A DNA stretch of 5,433 nucleotides from Deinococcales bacterium (GTDB lineage Bacteria; Deinococcota; Deinococci; Deinococcales; Deinococcaceae): NCBI GenBank assembly GCA_025359705.1, contig JANYFS010000485.1, positions 1 through 5,433 on the forward strand, read 5' to 3'. Shown here one piece after another: positions 1 to 3,906 of this stretch. How positions within the stretch are numbered: position 1 is the first letter of the stretch; the number at the start of each line of letters is the position of its first letter. A program made the position numbers and the translations under genes. Under the pieces are notes generated by a model, which had not been told where the DNA came from, ran no database searches, and was given only the letters and a program-made list of their open reading frames with translations.

Positions 1-14
1 ACAATGATTAGGTT

Positions 15-1556
15 CTAAACCCCTTCACCACGTCCCTCGAGCATCCGTTCTGCCAAGCGCTCCCCTGCTTCGGCAAAGGGGCGGAAAATCAGATCGGCCC
101 CGCAGCCCTCGAGCCAGGTGTCTTCTTCTTTGTGGTAGCTGGTGGCGGCAATGCGGCCCACAAATTTGTGCTTGCGGAGCCAGAGGGTGGCTCGAGATTT
201 GCTCTCGAGGTCGGGTAAGGTGAGCAAAACCCCCTCGAGGTTGGAGCAATCTAGCCGCTCCCAGAGTTCGGGATCTTCCGCGTCGCCGTAGACCACATTG
301 CGCCCTTTTTCGCGGTGAACGTGCAACTTGGCGGGGTCGGAATCCATGCCAATCACCTGTTGCCCTTGGGCCTCGAGCATTTTGTAAGCCGCGCCACCCG
401 TGCGACCCAAACCCACCACCAACCATTTGGCTTCGCCCAAAGTGCTGGGCAAGTGGTCGGGGTGCGGGACATCGTGCCGCTCGAGCCGCTCGAGTTGGCG
501 CTCATATTTATCAAATAGGGCGTGGGCAATGCGGTTGAGTGGGGCCGCAATCATCAGCGAGATCGAAACCACCACCCCTAAAATCCCGTTCCACTCGGGG
601 GGAAGTTTGCCCGCATCAATCGCGGCGCGGCTGATGATGAACACGAATTCTGAGTAGCTTGAGAGGGCCAAAGATGCGACAAAAGCAGTGCGAGCGCGAA
701 GTTTAAAGCCAATAAACAAGAAGAAAAAGAAAATTCCCTTACCTGCTAGTGCCAAAACCAACACCAAAACCGTGGGCCAGGTCTGAAATGCTGGAAAACC
801 GCCTAAACCAATCTCGAGGAAAAAGGCCACCAAAAAGGTTTCCTTGAGTCCCCACAGGGTACTCGAGAGTTCTTTGGTTTGGGGATGGCCTGCCAAAACT
901 GCGCCCAAAAGCAGTGCGCCCAGTTCGCTCGAGAGGCCGACTGCGTGTGCCAAAGCCCCGCCACCCAAAGCCAAACTGAGGCCGAGCAGCAACATCAACT
1001 CGTCGTGACCACTGCGCTCGAGCAATCCAATCAAAATCGGGCGCAGCAGCGGCAAGGCCAGCAGCAGCAGCGCCCAAGGGCTGGGAACCTGCACCCCCAA
1101 AAAAGCTAATGAACCCACCGCCACCAAATCTTGCAAAATCAAAATACCCAGCACGGTGCGCCCGTGGTAGGCGTTGGCCTCGCGCTTTTCCTCGAGGATT
1201 TTGACCGCCAACACGGTACTCGAGAAGGCCAGACCCAAACCAATCACCAAAATACTTTGCCCCGACAGACCCAGCACTACCGTGATTAGCAAGGTAAAAA
1301 TCGCCAGATGCAGGCTGCCCACCCCCAACACCTCGAGGCGCAACAAACTGGGCAAGCGCAGTTTCAGACCTACTGCAAACAGCATCAAAAGCACCCCTGC
1401 CTCAGCAAACTGATGTAGGGTTTCCCCGCCCGTAAAGCCCAACGATTTGGCTCCCAATCCAAAACCCGCCAACAAGTAACCCACCAAGGGCGGTAATCCA
1501 ATTCGGCTGCTGAGTAGGCCCATCACATATGCAATACCAATCCAAAGTACATCCAT
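15..1556 (-). CDS. CPA2-family cation:proton antiporter with C-terminal TrkA-N (RCK) domain, Kef-like
   Basis: Complete 513-residue inner-membrane protein that probably exchanges K+ or Na+ for H+, under control of a cytoplasmic nucleotide-binding domain. Residues 1-345 form the exchanger domain: nearly continuous hydrophobic helices, the FAEAGVLLMLFAVGL segment at 50-64 typical of Kef proteins, a QD pair at 142-143 where the family has its ion-binding aspartate, LGALLLGAVLAG at 212-223, and a membrane-embedded lysine at 273. A charged linker (347-375) leads to a Rossmann TrkA-N domain with GLGRTG at 382-387 and an acidic residue (D405) closing the second strand, as expected for NAD(H) binding. 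Length is shorter than E. coli KefB/KefC (about 600) but fits the many KefB-like proteins lacking the last regulatory part. Ion specificity cannot be read from sequence. The ATG at 1556 is chosen because a -10 box lies 6 bases upstream; there is no Shine-Dalgarno. The stop is TAG. It carries 15 CTCGAG sites, 11 in the Leu-Glu frame. Confidence 0.93.
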   Translation of the reverse strand: MDVLWIGIAYVMGLLSSRIGLPPLVGYLLAGFGLGAKSLGFTGGETLHQFAEAGVLLMLFAVGLKLRLPSLLRLEVLGVGSLHLAIFTLLITVVLGLSGQSILVIGLGLAFSSTVLAVKILEEKREANAYHGRTVLGILILQDLVAVGSLAFLGVQVPSPWALLLLALPLLRPILIGLLERSGHDELMLLLGLSLALGGGALAHAVGLSSELGALLLGAVLAGHPQTKELSSTLWGLKETFLVAFFLEIGLGGFPAFQTWPTVLVLVLALAGKGIFFFFLFIGFKLRARTAFVASLALSSYSEFVFIISRAAIDAGKLPPEWNGILGVVVSISLMIAAPLNRIAHALFDKYERQLERLERHDVPHPDHLPSTLGEAKWLVVGLGRTGGAAYKMLEAQGQQVIGMDSDPAKLHVHREKGRNVVYGDAEDPELWERLDCSNLEGVLLTLPDLESKSRATLWLRKHKFVGRIAATSYHKEEDTWLEGCGADLIFRPFAEAGERLAERMLEGRGEGV

Positions 1557-1562
1557 ACCGCT

Positions 1563-1568
1563 ATTTTA
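1563..1568 (-). promoter_or_regulatory. -10 box for leaderless antiporter mRNA
   Basis: Reading the minus strand, TAAAAT is followed by six bases and then the ATG of the antiporter. That spacing would place transcription initiation at or next to the start codon, giving a leaderless mRNA. No purine-rich Shine-Dalgarno is present between the box and the ATG. I see no good -35 hexamer; the expected place is occupied by the osmC terminator stem and T-tract. Confidence 0.6.
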
Positions 1569-1571
1569 GTG

Positions 1572-1606
1572 GAAAAACAAAAAAATCCCCTCGAGCGTGA
1601 GGGGAT
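1572..1606 (-). terminator. Rho-independent terminator of osmC
   Basis: An 8-bp perfect stem (1599-1606 pairing with 1585-1592, sequence ATCCCCTC/GAGGGGAT on the plus strand) with a 6-base loop is followed, in minus-strand direction, by a run of seven T, a G and five T. It begins 34 bases past the osmC stop codon, so it should end that transcript. On the plus strand the downstream side has no clean T-tract, so it works mainly in one direction. One CTCGAG site (1590-1595) is built into the stem and loop. Confidence 0.88.
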
Positions 1607-1639
1607 CTCTCTTTCTAAGAAAAATTTAGGGAGCAATGA

Positions 1640-2065
1640 TTACAGTGCGGTAAATTCAATCTCGAGGGTCATTTCGGCAACTGCACCGAGTGCCTTAGAG
1701 ATGGGGCATTTTTCTTTGGCAGTTTGGGCCAGTGCAAGGAATTTGGCTTCCTCGATGCCTAAAACCTTGGCATTTAAATGCAGCTCGAGCTTGGTGATGG
1801 TGGGGCCAGCGCCCAAGTGAACCTTGGAAACGGCGTGCAGATGCTCGGGGTTTAACCCTTCATCGCTGAGCAGTGCCGACAAAAACATGGCATAGCAACC
1901 CGCGTGGGCCGCGCCCAGCAATTCTTCGGGGTTGGTGCTGGTTCCCGACTCGAAGCGTGATTTGTAGTCGTAAGGGCCAGAATAAGCCCCACTCTCGAGG
2001 CTAAGTTCGCCTGATCCATTTTTGAGGGTTCCTTTCCAAACCGCTTGTGCAGAACGTACAGTCAT
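1640..2065 (-). CDS. osmC: OsmC/Ohr-family peroxiredoxin (OsmC subtype)
   Basis: A 141-residue cytoplasmic thiol peroxidase expected to reduce organic hydroperoxides, a family usually tied to osmotic or oxidative stress. The two redox cysteines are present: C57 in AAHAGCYAM and C120 in KEKCPIS. The conserved arginine R37 (SRFESG) and E47/E48 in TNPEELLGA, which help set the reactive cysteine, are also in place. Gene order, length and motifs match E. coli OsmC (143 residues, TNPEELIGAAHAAC and KAGCPVSQVL) better than Ohr. The ATG at 2065 is chosen over one 12 codons upstream (2101) because AGGAG sits 7 bases before it and family proteins begin with a similar MTIxxxxxAxWxG start. It lies upstream of the antiporter on the same strand but is separated from it by a strong terminator. 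It is divergent from the MFS gene, sharing a 166-base intergenic region. Confidence 0.95.
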   Translation of the reverse strand: MTVRSAQAVWKGTLKNGSGELSLESGAYSGPYDYKSRFESGTSTNPEELLGAAHAGCYAMFLSALLSDEGLNPEHLHAVSKVHLGAGPTITKLELHLNAKVLGIEEAKFLALAQTAKEKCPISKALGAVAEMTLEIEFTAL

Positions 2066-2072
2066 GGTATTT

Positions 2073-2077
2073 CTCCT
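2073..2077 (-). promoter_or_regulatory. Shine-Dalgarno of osmC (decides the start)
   Basis: The minus strand reads AGGAG within GGAAAGGAGAAATACC, ending 7 bases before the ATG at 2065. This supports the 141-residue start rather than the ATG at 2101, and it shows that this genome uses leadered as well as leaderless genes. A CTCGAG copy lies a few bases further upstream (2084-2089). Confidence 0.85.
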
Positions 2078-2100
2078 TTCCTGCTCGAGTTGATGATCCA

Positions 2101-2106
2101 AGCATA
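2101..2106 (-). promoter_or_regulatory. Possible -10 box of osmC
   Basis: The minus strand reads TATGCT just after a run of six T, which would give an mRNA leader of about 28 to 30 bases before the osmC ATG and fits a leadered gene. No convincing -35 element lies 16 to 18 bases upstream, so the assignment is weak. The 2066-2231 gap must hold promoters in both directions. Confidence 0.3.
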
Positions 2107-2216
2107 CAAAAAACCTCCGTTCAGATGTTCTGGAATGGGGGTCACGTCAAATCACCCAGCAGAAAAGGGACGATAGAAACTATAAAAAACGCACTTTTCC
2201 CCCTCGAGCGGCGTGC

Positions 2217-2222
2217 TAGATT
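2217..2222 (+). promoter_or_regulatory. -10 box for probable leaderless MFS transporter mRNA
   Basis: TAGATT ends 9 bases before the ATG at 2232, so initiation 7 to 10 bases downstream would fall at or within three bases of the start codon. No Shine-Dalgarno is present. A TTTTCC stretch at 2195-2200, 16 bases upstream, is only a weak -35 match. A second A/T-rich stretch (TATAAA at 2181-2186) could serve as an alternative -10 with a leader of about 40 bases. Confidence 0.45.
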
Positions 2223-2231
2223 GTGTTTCCT

Positions 2232-3413
2232 ATGCGGATTTCCCCAGTTGCATTACCCACCATTTCTGGCCTGACCATTGCAACTTTGGCAACCCTAAAC
2301 CATTTTCTCAACGATGGCTACGCCTCGATGCTGGGGCCGCTTGGCCCCGCTTTGCGCGAACATTTTCATACCAGCATTGGCAGTATTGCATTTTTGGCGG
2401 CGGTTTTTTCCTTTACCAGCTCGTTCTTACAACCCTTTTTGGGTATCCTTGGCGAACGCCTAGACCGCCGTGTGATGATGGCCCTTGGCCCCGCTTTCAC
2501 GGGCATTGGCCTAACCCTGATGGGGCAGATGCCCAGCTTTGGTTTTTTGATTGTGTTGGTAGGGATTGCGGGCTTGGGAAGTGGCTTTTTTCATCCTGCG
2601 GGGGCAGCCTATGTTGCCCAAAATAGTCCAGCCTCGAGGCGGGGATTGTGGGCCAGTTGGTTTAGTGCAGGCGGAACTGCGGGCATGGCTTTGGGGCCAA
2701 TTTTCGCCACCCGTTTGGGACTGCCCAACCTGCATTGGGCTATGCCGCTGGGCATTATTTTGGGGGCGATTTGCTTTGTCCTTACTCCTTCGGCAAAGTC
2801 TCAGCGCGGCTCGAGCCACATTTCGCAATATCTCGAGGTGTTTCGCGGGCCGATGGTCAAGCTGTGGGGTATGGCGGTTTTGCGAACCCTCACCGCTACT
2901 GCTTATGGCTCGCTTTTGCCGTTCATCCTCAAGGCAAGGGGTTATGGTGATACTGAAATAGCAATTTCTTTGGTTTTAATGGCACTGGGAACCGCGATTG
3001 GTGGCATTGTGGGCGGCAGAATCAGCGACAAAATCGGGCGGATTCCAGTCCTGCGCTCGAGCATTGCCTTGGTGATCCCGTTTTATGTACTGCTGATTTT
3101 GTCCGATCCCTCGAGGGTGTGGTTTTACCCCTTGGCTTTTGTGGTTTCGGCGGTGATCAATGCCAGTATTCCTGTGGGGGTGGTCACCGCCCAAGAATAC
3201 GCACCCAAACAGGTAGCTCTGGCCTCGAGCATCATGATGGGCTTTAGCTGGGGGACGGCAGGGATGCTGTACTGGTTTGTAGGATTGCTGGCGGATGCCA
3301 TTGGGCCAATTCAAGCCAGTTTGTGGAGTGTGGTGCTGCTCTTGCCCAGCATTTGGCTGGCCTCGCAGTTGCCCGAACCCTCGAGAGTGGGACTTGAGCG
3401 CGAGAGGGCGTGA
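2232..3413 (+). CDS. MFS transporter, fosmidomycin-resistance (Fsr)-like
   Basis: A complete 393-residue secondary transporter of the inner membrane with about 12 hydrophobic helices, probably a proton-coupled exporter. It shares with E. coli Fsr (406 residues) several diagnostic stretches: LNHFLNDGY at 22-30, GLGSGFFHP at 114-122 (Fsr: GTGSSVFHP), GGTAGMALGP at 147-156, the loop motif GGRISDKIGR at 261-270, AQEYAPKQ at 320-327 and GLLAD at 351-355. The substrate is not deducible; fosmidomycin is only the name-giving drug of the family. The start at 2232 is preferred to an in-frame GTG at 2223 because TAGATT is placed for a leaderless ATG and directly abuts the GTG. It is transcribed away from osmC with no partner gene close behind; the next gene is 175 bases downstream. 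Six of its seven CTCGAG copies sit in the frame giving Ser-Ser or Ser-Arg rather than Leu-Glu. Confidence 0.9.
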   Translation: MRISPVALPTISGLTIATLATLNHFLNDGYASMLGPLGPALREHFHTSIGSIAFLAAVFSFTSSFLQPFLGILGERLDRRVMMALGPAFTGIGLTLMGQMPSFGFLIVLVGIAGLGSGFFHPAGAAYVAQNSPASRRGLWASWFSAGGTAGMALGPIFATRLGLPNLHWAMPLGIILGAICFVLTPSAKSQRGSSHISQYLEVFRGPMVKLWGMAVLRTLTATAYGSLLPFILKARGYGDTEIAISLVLMALGTAIGGIVGGRISDKIGRIPVLRSSIALVIPFYVLLILSDPSRVWFYPLAFVVSAVINASIPVGVVTAQEYAPKQVALASSIMMGFSWGTAGMLYWFVGLLADAIGPIQASLWSVVLLLPSIWLASQLPEPSRVGLERERA

Positions 3414-3455
3414 CTCGAGGGCAAGAGCGTAAGAAAAAGATTGTTGGGGTCGAGG

Positions 3456-3466
3456 TTTTTTCTTTT
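3456..3466 (+). terminator. Weak candidate transcription end after the MFS gene
   Basis: A T-rich run (six T, C, four T) lies about 43 bases past the MFS stop codon. Upstream I find only a broken stem: CTTG at 3393-3396 with CAAG at 3422-3425 and CGAG at 3401-3404 with CTCG at 3414-3417, with unpaired bases between and about 30 bases from the T-run. This is not a canonical intrinsic terminator, so termination here is only suggested. Confidence 0.2.
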
Positions 3467-3473
3467 CCGAACA

Positions 3474-3511
3474 ACGGATAACGGATCACCAAACGAATAA
3501 CAAATCACCAA
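3474..3511 (+). repeat. Two-copy 19-base imperfect tandem repeat in A/C-rich spacer
   Basis: Positions 3474-3492 and 3493-3511 align without gaps at 16 of 19 bases; the unit is ACGGATAACGGATCACCAA, with G-to-A changes in the second copy. The surrounding 3468-3537 stretch is strongly A/C-rich on the plus strand and continues with looser CGGACAACCGACAACC copies. It lies between the MFS gene and the promoter of the 105-residue protein. A role as regulatory site, decayed repeat or transcription-end region is open. Confidence 0.6.
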
Positions 3512-3575
3512 AACTCAAAACGGACAACCGACAACCCTTCTAACCGTCGCTGCAACCTCTCGAGGGCCAACCCCG

Positions 3576-3581
3576 TATCAT
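3576..3581 (+). promoter_or_regulatory. -10 box for leaderless hypothetical/vWA transcript
   Basis: TATCAT, five of six bases matching TATAAT, ends 7 bases before the ATG at 3589, placing initiation on the start codon. The nearest GAGGG (3562-3566) is over 20 bases upstream of the ATG, too far to act as Shine-Dalgarno. No strong -35 element is visible. This is probably the promoter for both genes that follow. Confidence 0.6.
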
Positions 3582-3588
3582 TTGGCAT

Positions 3589-3906
3589 ATGACCCTACCT
3601 GCTCGAGTGCGAATCTCCGAACTTAAAAAACCACCCGAACCCAGTTTGCTGGAGCGTTTAAAGCGTATCGAACCCGAAAAAGCCGCACAGCTCGAGCTGG
3701 GGGTTTTGGCAGGGGATCGTTTGGCGGTAGCGATTGCAGGCGGTGCGGCGATTGGTTGGGCGCTTTACCCTCGAGTTGAAGTGGGACATGGGGCGCTCGA
3801 GCTGGTTTTGCAAGCGGTTTGGCGGGGGCGGGGCATCGAAGAAGCCTTGTACGAACTTTTTGGTGCGGACATAATAGCGCTCGAGGGAACCCCACATGAG
3901 GCGTGA
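3589..3906 (+). CDS. Hypothetical protein, 105 residues, coupled to the vWA gene
   Basis: I do not recognise a family. The protein has a polar, proline-containing N-terminus (1-20), a charged helix-like segment at 19-37, one hydrophobic Gly/Ala-rich stretch at 44-59 (AVAIAGGAAIGWAL) that could be a buried helix or a short membrane segment, and a C-terminal part with an amphipathic look (68-92). There are no cysteines, no signal peptide and no catalytic motif. Reality as a gene is supported by the -10 box placed for a leaderless ATG, by base use like that of its neighbours (five CTCGAG sites, three in the Leu-Glu frame), and by the 11-base overlap of its end with the start of the vWA gene, which suggests translational coupling. 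A partner or accessory of the downstream membrane protein is a guess from position only. Confidence 0.75.
   Translation: MTLPARVRISELKKPPEPSLLERLKRIEPEKAAQLELGVLAGDRLAVAIAGGAAIGWALYPRVEVGHGALELVLQAVWRGRGIEEALYELFGADIIALEGTPHEA
3883..3887 (+). promoter_or_regulatory. Shine-Dalgarno of the vWA-FHA gene, inside a CTCGAG copy
   Basis: GAGGG ends 8 bases before the ATG at 3896 and lies inside the coding end of the preceding gene. Its first three bases are the right half of the CTCGAG copy at 3880-3885, so the iterated palindrome supplies part of the ribosome binding site. It supports the ATG at 3896 over the in-frame ATG at 3920. Confidence 0.7.

Noticed and set aside
739..1109. Overlapping open frames opposite or out of frame with the antiporter
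   Set aside because: Low-complexity composition typical of wrong-frame reading; the antiporter frame has family motifs throughout.
2066..2101. Longer osmC start at ATG 2101 adding 12 residues
   Set aside because: The extra residues are unlike the family, and a proper AGGAG lies 7 bases before the ATG at 2065.
2145..2150. TTGACG on the minus strand as -35 of osmC
   Set aside because: At 16 to 18 bases downstream there is no acceptable -10 hexamer, and TATGCT is 38 bases away.
2223..2231. GTG start for the MFS gene, three codons earlier
   Set aside because: It abuts the TAGATT box with no room for initiation and has no Shine-Dalgarno; ATG at 2232 fits a leaderless start.
3378..3421. 8-bp stem between two CTCGAG copies at the MFS gene end as a terminator
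   Set aside because: Any two copies of a palindrome can pair; the loop is 28 bases and no T-tract follows directly.
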